Origin: Rugosibacter sp.
Lineage (GTDB): Bacteria > Pseudomonadota > Gammaproteobacteria > Burkholderiales > Rhodocyclaceae
Length of the DNA: 42,190 nt
Direction of reading: 5' to 3'
Assembly: GCA_004322535.1 (NCBI GenBank)
Contig: SCUZ01000088.1
Coordinates: forward strand, 1-42,190
Under the pieces are notes generated by a model. It was not told the origin of the DNA, did not search any database, and saw only the letters and a list, made by a program, of their open reading frames with translations. Shown in pieces: positions 27,988 through 36,002 of the stretch. The translations under genes were made by a program, and so were the position numbers. How positions within the stretch are numbered: the stretch's first letter is position 1; each line of letters begins with the position of its first letter.

Positions 27988-28482
27988 ATGAAAACGAAAA
28001 ATGGTATTGCATTGATTCTTTGTTCATCGCTGCTTATTGCAGCCGGCGGAGCCCAAGCGCGTGACCGCTCTGGCGACGCGCTGCTCGGCGGCTTGATTGG
28101 CGGCGGCGCGGGTGCTGTCATCGGCCAGCACGTGGGCGGCAGGGATGGCGCGATTATCGGCGGCGCATTAGGCGCAGCAACCGGCGTTGCCATCACCACG
28201 GATCGTGGGCGGCGTGAGCGCTATGTTGCAGAACCCGCTTATGGGCCGGTTCGCGAACGTTATGTTGCAGCGCCGGTATATGTCGAGCCCCGCCCGGTGG
28301 TGTATTACGGCCCAGAAGTGAGATATGTCGAACGACGCGGTCATGGTTACTACGGGCACCCTGGATTCCATCGTGGATTCCGTCATGACCGCCACGACTC
28401 GGATGACCGCGGTGGATGGCGCGGCGAGCGTCATGACAATGATCATGACGGCGGCCGTCGCAATTATCGCGGCTGGGATTAA
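27988..28482 (+). CDS. Secreted glycine-zipper protein with His/Arg/Asp-rich tail
   Basis: A 164-residue protein with a signal peptide (about residues 1-24, cleavage after AQA), then a glycine-zipper hairpin (GGLIGGGAGAVIGQHVGG and the following A-I-I-G-G-A-L-G-A segment) that should insert in or associate with the outer membrane. After that come a tyrosine/proline-rich linker containing two R-E-R-Y-V-A units, and a C-terminal tail very rich in His, Arg, Asp and Gly. CGGAGG precedes the ATG. Glycine-zipper 2TM proteins are common in proteobacteria, but their roles are mostly unknown; the tail could bind metal, which is speculation. It is a single-gene transcript ending at a strong terminator. 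Confidence 0.8.
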   Translation: MKTKNGIALILCSSLLIAAGGAQARDRSGDALLGGLIGGGAGAVIGQHVGGRDGAIIGGALGAATGVAITTDRGRRERYVAEPAYGPVRERYVAAPVYVEPRPVVYYGPEVRYVERRGHGYYGHPGFHRGFRHDRHDSDDRGGWRGERHDNDHDGGRRNYRGWD

Positions 28483-28508
28483 CTGATTAATTAAACACGA
28501 AACCTTGT

Positions 28509-28539
28509 GCGTAGCGGTACATTTATCTGGCCGCTACGC
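28509..28539 (+). other. Inverted repeat downstream of the glycine-zipper gene
   Basis: GCGTAGCGG and CCGCTACGC form a perfect 9-bp stem with a 13-base loop, 27 bases after the stop codon. There is no T-run, so it is not a terminator by itself; it precedes one at 28563 and may stabilise the mRNA end. Confidence 0.5.
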
Positions 28540-28562
28540 CGTTTGGAAACGGGAAATGCACT

Positions 28563-28601
28563 GGCCTCGAAGAGAAAAAATCTCCTTGTCGAGGCCTTTT
28601 T
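28563..28601 (+). terminator. Rho-independent terminator
   Basis: GGCCTCGA and TCGAGGCC form an 8-bp stem around an 18-base loop that itself contains AGAGA/TCTCC pairing, followed directly by TTTTT. It would end the glycine-zipper transcript. Confidence 0.8.
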
Positions 28602-28793
28602 GCATTCTGTACGCACATACAAGCCATCACTCCAAAAACACCTTGGCTCCAAAATACATGCATTTGAAAACCCTCCTTGAGACGCCGAAAACCTGACAGC
28701 ATCGATCAGGACAATATGTGCGACAGCGTACAGATGCTGTCTGGCAGCTGGCATTAAGCTGAAAGCAGTTCGTCAAGCAGAAATACACCCATC

Positions 28794-29864
28794 ATGACCG
28801 CACCGCGCAAAGGCCAGGCATCCGCGAAAATAGGAAGAAATGAATTTCATGTGCGTTTTTCGCGCTCATTCATGGATCCCGCATTCAGTCTTGTCAAAGA
28901 TGCACTTGCCTCGGTAGAAGACGTTGCCTTGAGTAACTACATCAACAGCCACAAGGCAGCGGTTACTGAAAAGGCAGGCAGCGAATTTGCCGATCCCGAA
29001 TACAAATTATCAGTCGAATGGAAGGCAAATCGTGACCATCTGCTGGCAGCCGAAGCGAGACAAAAAGATCCCGTCACAGCATCCCGCATCCTGTTGATCA
29101 ACGGCTCGGCACGCAACGATGGAAGTTGTGCAGGTGAAATATCCAAGACTTTTCGTATGCTGAAATTAGCAAAAGCAGTATTGGAAGCAGAGCAGATAGA
29201 GGTGGATACGCTGGATCTGAGCCGGCTGACCTCTGATTATGATCGGCATATCCATCCTTGCAAGGGTTGTGTATCCACTGCCATGCCGCTGTGTCACTGG
29301 CCGTGCAGTTGCTACCCCAACCATGCACAACACCAGACCAATGACTGGATGGCGGAAATTTATGGGCAATGGACGGCCGCTCATGCCGTTATTATCTTCA
29401 CACCAGTGTACTGGTATCAGACACCCAGTGTCTTGAAGCTGATGATTGACCGTCTGGTATGTGCCGACGGCGGCAATCCCGATCCCACCACGACTCACGG
29501 CAAGAATGCACAAGAAGCCAAGGATCTGGAATTACAAGGTTGGCCATACCCCAAACATCTGGCGGGGCGTGCCTATGGACTGGTCGTTCACGGCGACGTG
29601 GCGGGGATAGAAGGTGTGCGTCGCGGTCTCTCTGATTGGCTGGAGTGGATGGGCTTGATTGATGCGGGTGCTTTGTCGCGGTTGGATCGATTTGTTGGCT
29701 ATTACAAATCGTATGCGGAGAGTCATGTGATATATGACCTTGATCTTGCCTTCCAGCAGGAGGTCGTCAATGTCGCCAAGGCGGTTGCTGCTGCCGTCGC
29801 TCAACTACGGCAAGGTCACTTGAGCATGCCCGACGCCGGCTTGCAGAAACCGCGGCCTAAATAG
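28794..29864 (+). CDS. Flavodoxin-fold NAD(P)H-dependent oxidoreductase
   Basis: A 356-residue protein. The first ~95 residues are not recognised. From there it has a flavodoxin/FMN-reductase fold: RILLINGSARNDGSCAGEIS is the FMN phosphate-binding loop, AHAVIIFTPVYWYQTPSVLK the family's second FMN loop, and G-L-V-V-H-G-D-V-A-G the third strand region. A cysteine-rich insertion, H-P-C-K-G-C followed by C-H-W-P-C-S-C, resembles a metal or iron-sulfur site found in some iron-sulfur flavoproteins. The expected role is a two-electron reduction of a quinone or similar acceptor; the substrate is unknown. No clear Shine-Dalgarno was seen before the ATG at 28794. It precedes the OsmC-like gene by 53 bases and is probably co-transcribed. 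Confidence 0.8.
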   Translation: MTAPRKGQASAKIGRNEFHVRFSRSFMDPAFSLVKDALASVEDVALSNYINSHKAAVTEKAGSEFADPEYKLSVEWKANRDHLLAAEARQKDPVTASRILLINGSARNDGSCAGEISKTFRMLKLAKAVLEAEQIEVDTLDLSRLTSDYDRHIHPCKGCVSTAMPLCHWPCSCYPNHAQHQTNDWMAEIYGQWTAAHAVIIFTPVYWYQTPSVLKLMIDRLVCADGGNPDPTTTHGKNAQEAKDLELQGWPYPKHLAGRAYGLVVHGDVAGIEGVRRGLSDWLEWMGLIDAGALSRLDRFVGYYKSYAESHVIYDLDLAFQQEVVNVAKAVAAAVAQLRQGHLSMPDAGLQKPRPK

Positions 29865-29917
29865 GTTGTCGATACAGATACAGAGTAGTTCATGCATTTC
29901 ATTCAAGGAGATCTCAC

Positions 29918-30343
29918 ATGAAACGTTCAGCTTCCGCCGCATGGCAAGGCAGCATCAAAGAGGGCAAAGGAATTATTTCCACCCAGAGCGGCGTCCTTGA
30001 GGAGGCACAATATGGCTTCAACACACGTTTTGAGAATGGGCCGGGTACCAATCCCGAAGAGTTGATTGGCGCAGCCCACGCCGGTTGTTTCACCATGGCG
30101 ATGGCGGCGCAACTGGGTCAGGCTGGCATGACGGCAGATAGCTTGAAGACCACGGCAACCGTCACACTGGAAAAGGTCGGAAGTGACTTTACTATCACCG
30201 CCGTTCATCTGGATTTGCTGGCAAAAATTCCCGGCGCCAGCCAACAGGCATTCGAAGCGGTGGCGAATCATGCCAAACTGAACTGCCCGGTATCGAAGCT
30301 GCTCAATGCCAAGATCACGCTAGACGCCCGGCTGGAAAACTGA
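29918..30343 (+). CDS. osmC: OsmC-family organic hydroperoxide reductase
   Basis: OsmC proteins reduce organic hydroperoxides with a pair of cysteines. The 141-residue product has family length (E. coli OsmC is about 143). The peroxidatic cysteine is in A-A-H-A-G-C-F (C57), the resolving cysteine in N-C-P-V-S-K (C123), and the N-terminal W-x-G and [13 protein letters not shown] motifs are typical of OsmC rather than Ohr. AAGGAGA precedes the ATG by 6 bases. It sits between a flavin reductase and a periplasmic dehydrogenase-like lipoprotein, a set that looks like oxidative or envelope stress functions. Confidence 0.93.
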   Translation: MKRSASAAWQGSIKEGKGIISTQSGVLEEAQYGFNTRFENGPGTNPEELIGAAHAGCFTMAMAAQLGQAGMTADSLKTTATVTLEKVGSDFTITAVHLDLLAKIPGASQQAFEAVANHAKLNCPVSKLLNAKITLDARLEN

Positions 30344-30374
30344 ACAAAAAATCGTTAAATTATTCAATAACCCG

Positions 30375-31727
30375 ATGATGCAACCACTACCTCCCATCCG
30401 CCGACCTTTATGCGCAGTGTTGTTGTTGCTATCAGTGTCGATTCTCTCCGTATCCATCTCCGCGTGCGCCGGTGTCACACCCCTGCCTGATGCGGGCATA
30501 GGCAGCAATCCGATTCTGCCAATGCCAACATCAAAGTTCCTTCCTACCGTCAACATTGCTGTTGCCAAAGGTTGGCCAAAAAATGGACAACCCATCGTTG
30601 CGGAGGGGCTTGCAGTCAATGCCTTTTTCAGGGGATTGCATCATCCACGCTGGTTGTATGTCTTGCCTAATGGCGATGTGCTCGTGGCCGAAACCAATGC
30701 GCCGCCCAAGCCCGATGATAATACAGGCATCAGAGGTTTCGTCATGGGGATAATCATGAAGAAAGCCGGTGCCGATGTTGCCAGCGCAAATCGCATCAGC
30801 CTGCTGCGTGACACCAATGGCGATGGCATCGCCGACAGCAGAACGCTATTTCTACAAGGCATGAACTCCCCTTTCGGCATGGTGCTGGTCGGTAATTATT
30901 TGTATGTTGCCAATACAGATGCGGTGATGCGGTTTCCCTACAAGGAAGGTCAAACGCTTATCAGCGACCCCGGAGTCAAGATTGCCGATTTGCCTGCTGG
31001 CCGGATCAATCACCACTGGACCAAGAACATTGTTGCCAGTCACGATGGCAGGTATCTATATGTGAGTGTCGGGTCGAACAGCAATAGTGCAGAAAATGGC
31101 ATGGATAATGAGTTGGATCGTGCCGGCATTCTGGAGATTGAGGTCGCCAGCGGACGCCGCCGCGTATTTGCTTCCGGATTGCGCAATCCGGTTGGTATGG
31201 CGTGGCAACCGCAAAGCGGGGAACTGTGGGTCTCAGTCAATGAGCGCGATGAACTGGGTGATGATCTGGTACCGGACTATATGACATCGGTGAAGGCTGG
31301 CGGATTCTACGGCTGGCCCTACAGTTATTTTGGCCAGCATGTTGATGCGCGTGTCAAACCTCAGCGCCCCGACCTGGTTTCCATTGCCATTAAGCCCGAC
31401 TATGCCCTGGGGTCGCACACAGCCTCTCTGGGCCTGGCTTTTTATGATGCCAATCTATTGCCTGCACGCTATAAATATGGCGCGCTGATCGGTCAGCATG
31501 GCTCATGGAACCGCGCAGTGCCATCCGGTTACAAAGTCATTTTCATACCCTTTGAGAAAGGACGGCCTGTTGGTCTGCCAGAAGATATCCTGACCGGATT
31601 CCTCAGTGGGAAAGGCGAAGCCTATGGCCGTCCGGTCGGCGTTGCCGTGGATCGTAAAGGAGCCATTCTTGTGGCTGATGATGTGGGAAATACTATTTGG
31701 AGAGTAAGTCCGGCTGCCAAGAAATAA
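30375..31727 (+). CDS. Sorbosone-dehydrogenase-like (PQQ-type beta-propeller) lipoprotein
   Basis: A 450-residue exported protein. The N terminus is a lipoprotein signal (hydrophobic segment followed by I-S-A-C, cysteine at about residue 31). The body is a six-bladed propeller of the soluble glucose/sorbosone dehydrogenase family: HHPRWLYVLPNGDVLVAET, D-T-N-G-D-G-I-A-D-S calcium-like loop, FGMVLVGNYLYVANTDAV, RNPVGMAWQPQSGELWVSVN and HGSWNRA are family landmarks. It should oxidise a sugar or aldose using PQQ if PQQ is made or imported; substrate not known. It follows the OsmC-like gene by 31 bases and so is probably in the same operon. Confidence 0.85.
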   Translation: MMQPLPPIRRPLCAVLLLLSVSILSVSISACAGVTPLPDAGIGSNPILPMPTSKFLPTVNIAVAKGWPKNGQPIVAEGLAVNAFFRGLHHPRWLYVLPNGDVLVAETNAPPKPDDNTGIRGFVMGIIMKKAGADVASANRISLLRDTNGDGIADSRTLFLQGMNSPFGMVLVGNYLYVANTDAVMRFPYKEGQTLISDPGVKIADLPAGRINHHWTKNIVASHDGRYLYVSVGSNSNSAENGMDNELDRAGILEIEVASGRRRVFASGLRNPVGMAWQPQSGELWVSVNERDELGDDLVPDYMTSVKAGGFYGWPYSYFGQHVDARVKPQRPDLVSIAIKPDYALGSHTASLGLAFYDANLLPARYKYGALIGQHGSWNRAVPSGYKVIFIPFEKGRPVGLPEDILTGFLSGKGEAYGRPVGVAVDRKGAILVADDVGNTIWRVSPAAKK

Positions 31728-31796
31728 GTTCGGCTTCCGCTACTCACTTTAATCATTGTGCCTTAAGCAGCGGCTCAAATAGGTCGCTGTGCCGTA

Positions 31797-33209
31797 TCAC
31801 GAACGCCGTCCGAATGGATGCCGCTGCGCATGACTTTTCAGCAGGTACGACAACACCGGCGGTGTGATCAGCGTAGTAAGAATAACCATGATGACGATGA
31901 CGGAAAACATCGCCTCACTCATCACGCCCAGCTGACGGCCAGTCATGGCGAAGATAAGGCCGACTTCACCGCGCGGCACCATGCCCCAACCCACCAGCCA
32001 GCCACCCGCTTCACGTCCGGCGGCCAATCCCGCCATGAGTTTGCCAATGACTGCGGCGGCAGTCACGCCCAGGCCTACAATGAGCACGGCAGGGTTGGCC
32101 AGCGTTTGCAAATCAACCTGCATGCCGGTGAGCACAAAAAATACCGGCACGAAAAAATAGCCAATGGGTTCGATCAAGTTTTCATGTTGATGACCAGTGT
32201 GCTTGACTAAAACAGCCTTGATCCGAGTAACCAGGTCTGTCTCATTTGCAGATGAATTCGCAGATAAATCGGCTGATGACTGAGCAGGTAAAACCGCTTC
32301 AATATCGCGCACGATGGTCGGGTGCTCGAATTTTTGCAAGAACACGGGCTCGAACAACAAGCCCGCAGCAAACGCACCAATGATCGGCGCCAAACCCATG
32401 ACATGCGCCAGCCACGACAAGGCAAGCGCGGTGGATAGCACCTGGGCAAACAACATCGACGGCCCGGCATCCAGACGCGCCAAGGAATGACTCATCCACG
32501 GCGCAATCAAGCGGCCGATGCCAATGCTGCCGCCAAGAAACAGCAAGGCCTTGGCCAGAATAAGCCCCACCGCACTCGTGCTCACCGTGCCAATAGTCAC
32601 CAGACTGGACACCACGGCAAGAATCACCAGACCCAGCACATCGTCAATCACTGCGGCGCCCAGCACAATGCGCGCGGCGGGTAAATCCAGCTTGCCCATA
32701 TCGCGAAAGACGCGGCCCGTGATACCCACTGAGGTGGCAGACAACGTAGCGCCGAGAAATAGATAGGCATTGACATCTTTTCCCGGCAACAGCCACGGCC
32801 CCACGATCCAGGCGCCCAGCATAAAAGGCATGACGATGCCGATGACACCCACCGCCAAGGCACGCGGGCCAACGGCAACCAAATCTTTTAACTGCGTCTC
32901 CAGCCCGATTTGCAGCAGCAGGATCAGCACGCCCATCTCGGCAATAAAGGCGATGATAGGATCCTGCGTGACACCGCTGAAAAACGAAATGCCGAGCAAG
33001 GATAAATTACCCAGCACCACGCCCAACAGCAGCTCGCCGAGCACGGCCGGAAAGCCAACGCGCTGGGCCAGCGGCGCAAACAGCCGCGCACTCATCAGAA
33101 TCAGCGCCAGCCACAACAAGTTTTCACCCGCGGGAGAACTGGCAGCACCAGCGGCGAAAGCACTGGCGGGGAACAGCAGGGTCAAGCATGGCAATGCGGT
33201 CAGCTTCAA
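31797..33209 (-). CDS. CPA2-family cation:proton antiporter (KefB/GerN-like)
   Basis: A 470-residue protein with about twelve membrane helices, matching monovalent cation:proton antiporter-2 transporters. Visible family signatures are FPAVLGELLLGVVLGNL, GATLSATSVGITGRVFRD (the unwound helix with T-x-x-V-G-I-T), VIDDVLGLVILAVV with the ion-binding Asp pair, and A-P-I-I-G-A-F-A-A-G-L. No TrkA-N domain is present at the C terminus, so it is the short form. A signal-like hydrophobic N terminus precedes helix 1. A 7-bp hairpin lies just before its start. About 21 bases from its 5' end recur in the pseudogene upstream (see findings). It is convergent with the sorbosone-dehydrogenase-like gene. Confidence 0.9.
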   Translation of the reverse strand: MKLTALPCLTLLFPASAFAAGAASSPAGENLLWLALILMSARLFAPLAQRVGFPAVLGELLLGVVLGNLSLLGISFFSGVTQDPIIAFIAEMGVLILLLQIGLETQLKDLVAVGPRALAVGVIGIVMPFMLGAWIVGPWLLPGKDVNAYLFLGATLSATSVGITGRVFRDMGKLDLPAARIVLGAAVIDDVLGLVILAVVSSLVTIGTVSTSAVGLILAKALLFLGGSIGIGRLIAPWMSHSLARLDAGPSMLFAQVLSTALALSWLAHVMGLAPIIGAFAAGLLFEPVFLQKFEHPTIVRDIEAVLPAQSSADLSANSSANETDLVTRIKAVLVKHTGHQHENLIEPIGYFFVPVFFVLTGMQVDLQTLANPAVLIVGLGVTAAAVIGKLMAGLAAGREAGGWLVGWGMVPRGEVGLIFAMTGRQLGVMSEAMFSVIVIMVILTTLITPPVLSYLLKSHAQRHPFGRRS

Positions 33210-33219
33210 GTTTTCTCCT

Positions 33220-33239
33220 CGACATGAACTGGCATGTCG
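33220..33239 (-). other. Inverted repeat upstream of the antiporter start
   Basis: CGACATG and CATGTCG form a 7-bp stem with a 6-base loop, 10 bases before the antiporter start codon. It could cover the ribosome site or act as an operator; the sequence alone does not say which. Confidence 0.4.
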
Positions 33240-33316
33240 TCATCCTGCAGGTGAATCAAGGGGTGCATCAATCGGGCTGAATCATAGCCGAAGCACGTCG
33301 TGCGACATGCAGCACC

Positions 33317-33737
33317 TTATCGCATTGCCATCATGCCCCATTCTGGCTGGCATACAACCAGCCGCGCGCCCATCAGAATCAGCGCCAGCCATTTCTCGAT
33401 TTCCACACCAACAAACACGACCGAAGACAAGGCCAGGCACAGGGCCAACCCATCCATGCCGAGTGGTTCGGTCTTGAAAATCGGGTTCAACCAAGGCACA
33501 TAGAGCAGCGCCAGTCGCAGGTAGAAGGTAAGCAGCACGGCATACAGCAGCATGCTGTTGGACAACGCACTCTGAGCGGGCAGCGACTCGCGCTCGGAAC
33601 GAATGGCCCAGGCCTGCGTCAGCGCCCATCGGCAGCCCCATCCAGTCACGGCTGAGGCCACTTTTTTCAGCGATGATGTCACCATAGCGCGAAAGCTTGA
33701 TGCCGGCCACGACGATGATCGCAAGCAATGCAGCCAA
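33317..33737 (-). pseudogene. Mosaic transporter pseudogene (three gene fragments)
   Basis: Three pieces follow one another on the minus strand. (a) 33737 to ~33640 encodes I-V-V-A-G-I-K-L-S-R-Y-G-D-I-I-A-E-K then a G-L-x-x-x-W-M-G-L segment, as in the N terminus of sodium:calcium-type antiporters. (b) From ~33640 to ~33395, in another frame, comes A-I-R-S-E-R-E then L-R-L-A-L-L-Y-V-P-W-L-N and V-E-I-E-K-W, as in the C-terminal membrane end of cation P-type ATPases. (c) From ~33391 the frame continues as W-L-A-L-I-L-M-G-A-R-L, copied from the start of the adjacent CPA2 antiporter, ending at TAA 33317-33319. Family names for (a) and (b) are from memory of conserved motifs; that the locus is broken is clear from the frame change. 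Confidence 0.6.
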
Positions 33738-33865
33738 TACACACCCTCATGTAGAAAGTCGGCTTTCGCAAGACGCCGCGCAGCCAGTCCCGTTGGGGAC
33801 GGCGGCAGCAGGGCATTGTGGTGTATCGCACTTAACCGTCACGCCCCATCCGTTACAATCGGCTG

Positions 33866-35887
33866 ATGCTGAAAACCGATATGATTACCGTTCTCGAACG
33901 CCCTTACGCTAACACGCCTGAGGGTGCTTTGCGATTTTTCATTTCCCTGGTTGATGCCATTCGCCCCAGTGATCCCCATAGCACCGAGGCTGCAACGGCG
34001 GTATTTACAACCTTGCGCGACATCGCAGCGGGCAATGAAAAACATCGTACCACGCTGCGGTGCCAGGTGCAGCAGCTCTTTCGTGGAACCCAGCAGGTCA
34101 GCCTTTACACCGATGCGGGCATCCTGCCGAACTCCGGATTTTTCAGTGAGCTGTGGCGCCGCGCCATGGGCCGGATACTGCCCCCGGTACCCGATGCCGC
34201 ACGGCTCAAGGACTGTTTCGATGCGGTGTTCCATGACCGCGATGACCATGTCTGGCTGGCAGCAGGGCCGCTCGAGGACAAGCTGGCTTTGTGGGATGCT
34301 GTGTTCAGCATGGCTGCGGACTCTGAAATCGACGCAAGCAATGAAGAACGATGGCAATTGCACACCGAAGCGCAACTGCTCGAGGCCATGCAGGTACTGG
34401 CCACGCGCATCGGCGCGATGGGGCTGGAACCCGAACTGACGCGCGTGCAGCCGCGCATCATCGAATTCGAATCGCCGTTCGTGCATCTGAATGCGGAGGT
34501 GTTGCGCTTTACCGAAGCCTGGCGGGCGCACCATGCCGATCCCTCGACCGAACACGAGGATGAACTGCACATGATGGTGCTGGTCGATCAGTGCCGCGAG
34601 GTGATAGCCCGTGCGCGGCGCAACGCCGCCAGCGAGGGCACCAGCCTCAGCCTCACCTATCTGCTGGTACGCACGGAACAATGCCTGCAAAGGCTGGTGC
34701 AGCTTACCGGCGTACTGTGCGCACGTTTCCAGCCTGATATGCGCAGAGCTATGGTCGACCGCTGGGTACGCCTGACGCATGATCTGGTGCAGGGAGAAAA
34801 TCGCCGCCACAGCGTGCGTGAGCCCTTCAGCCGCCTCACCGGCCTGCTCGCGCTGCGCGTGACTGAAAATTCTCACCGAACCGGCGAACACTATATAACG
34901 ACCACTCCTGCCGAGTATGCTGCCATGTGGCGGTCGGCCGCTGGGGGTGGTTTCGTCGTCGGCTTCATGGCACTCATCAAGCTGTTGCTGGGCAAGTTCA
35001 TTTTTGCGCCGTTCGTCTATGTGTTTATGCATAGCATGAACTATTCGCTTGGCTTCGTGCTGATGCATATACTGAACTTTACCCTGGCCACCAAGCAGCC
35101 AGCCATGACTGCTGCCACCATCGCCAAGAGTATTGATCAATCGGAGGGAAAAACGCGGGACTTGCACCGTCTCGCCGACCTGGTAGTCGCCATGATGCGT
35201 AGCCAGTTCGCGGCCATTGCGGGCAACGTGGCGGTGACCATCCCGACCGCTATTGCCATCGCATTTGTCTACCACTGGATCATCGGCCATCCCGCCATGG
35301 ATCTGGCCAAAGCGCAACACACGCTGCATGATCTCTCACCCATCGCGAGCCTCGCCATCCCGCATGCGGCGCTGACCGGCATCCTGCTTTTTCTTGCCGG
35401 GCTGCTGTCCGGTTTTTTCGACAACAAAGCGGCTTATGACCGCATCCCGGAACGCATCGCCCATCTTGGCTGGCTGCGCCGCCTGATCGGCCCGCAGCGC
35501 GCCGACCGTTTTGCCGATTACATCGGACGCAATCTGGGCAGCCTCGCCGGCAACTTTTTGCTGGGGATCATGCTGGCAAGCCTGGCGCCTCTTGGAGACT
35601 TTCTCGGCTTGCCGCTGGATGTGCGCCACGTGACCCTGTCCTCGGCCAATTTCGCCCTCGCCTTGACCTCACTAAATTTTCACATCGATCCATTCACCCT
35701 CGTCGAAACGCTGGCGGGCATCGCGCTGGTAGGCTTTACCAATCTCTCTGTCAGCTTTGCCCTCGCCTTATGGGTGGCGCTCAAGGCGCGAGGAGCGGAC
35801 ATCACCGCCAGCCAGGGGCTTATCGCGCTTTTGCTGGAACGCGTTCGCAAAGAACCCGCACGTTTTTTTGTGCCGCCGCCCTCTTAA
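33866..35887 (+). CDS. Gcr-type membrane protein annotated as 'site-specific recombinase'
   Basis: A 673-residue protein of the family usually labelled 'site-specific recombinase, Gcr' in betaproteobacteria (SpecificRecomb). The N-terminal ~340 residues are soluble and helical. The C-terminal half carries several membrane helices, starting with the segment W-R-S-A-A-G-G-G-F-V-V-G-F-M-A-L (about residue 354 onward) and including L-I-K-L-L-L-G-K-F-I-F-A-P-F, the N-F-T-L-A-T-K-Q-P-A-M-T block, F-L-A-G-L-L-S-G-F-F-D-N-K-A-A-Y and a final pair around L-A-G-I-A-L-V-G-F-T-N-L. The membrane topology makes a recombinase activity doubtful; the family name is historical. ATG 33866 is chosen; the ATG at 33881 is an alternative. 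It precedes uvrD by 115 bases. Confidence 0.75.
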   Translation: MLKTDMITVLERPYANTPEGALRFFISLVDAIRPSDPHSTEAATAVFTTLRDIAAGNEKHRTTLRCQVQQLFRGTQQVSLYTDAGILPNSGFFSELWRRAMGRILPPVPDAARLKDCFDAVFHDRDDHVWLAAGPLEDKLALWDAVFSMAADSEIDASNEERWQLHTEAQLLEAMQVLATRIGAMGLEPELTRVQPRIIEFESPFVHLNAEVLRFTEAWRAHHADPSTEHEDELHMMVLVDQCREVIARARRNAASEGTSLSLTYLLVRTEQCLQRLVQLTGVLCARFQPDMRRAMVDRWVRLTHDLVQGENRRHSVREPFSRLTGLLALRVTENSHRTGEHYITTTPAEYAAMWRSAAGGGFVVGFMALIKLLLGKFIFAPFVYVFMHSMNYSLGFVLMHILNFTLATKQPAMTAATIAKSIDQSEGKTRDLHRLADLVVAMMRSQFAAIAGNVAVTIPTAIAIAFVYHWIIGHPAMDLAKAQHTLHDLSPIASLAIPHAALTGILLFLAGLLSGFFDNKAAYDRIPERIAHLGWLRRLIGPQRADRFADYIGRNLGSLAGNFLLGIMLASLAPLGDFLGLPLDVRHVTLSSANFALALTSLNFHIDPFTLVETLAGIALVGFTNLSVSFALALWVALKARGADITASQGLIALLLERVRKEPARFFVPPPS

Positions 35888-35922
35888 AAAACCCACGCCA
35901 GCGTGACTAGATTCATCGCGTT

Positions 35923-35953
35923 AAAAGTCGGCGCTGGTGATACGGCGGCAAAT
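35923..35953 (+). repeat. Dispersed repeat, intergenic copy before uvrD
   Basis: AAAAGTCGGCGCTGGTGATA then CGGCGGCAAAT. This is the cleanest short-form copy: it lies outside any required reading frame and serves as the reference here. It contains an in-frame GTG (35937) that could extend the uvrD reading frame by 22 codons. Confidence 0.7.
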
Positions 35954-36002
35954 CGAGGAAAATCAGTCCTCTCTCGAAATTTTTTGCCACGCGCACGCCT
36001 TC

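Noticed and set aside
33751-33795. AAAGTCGGCTTTCGCAAGAC and AGTCCCGTTGGGGAC look like another degraded repeat copy
   Set aside because: Similarity is short and broken; not counted as a copy without a profile search.
33839-35329. Long open frame (496 codons) on the minus strand
   Set aside because: It is antisense to the Gcr-type gene, whose product has clear family features; the antisense frame is a by-product of GC-rich codon use.
33866-35887. Reading the 'site-specific recombinase' as evidence of a mobile element or integron
   Set aside because: It is a multi-helix membrane protein with no tyrosine- or serine-recombinase motif; no att sites or flanking repeats were seen.
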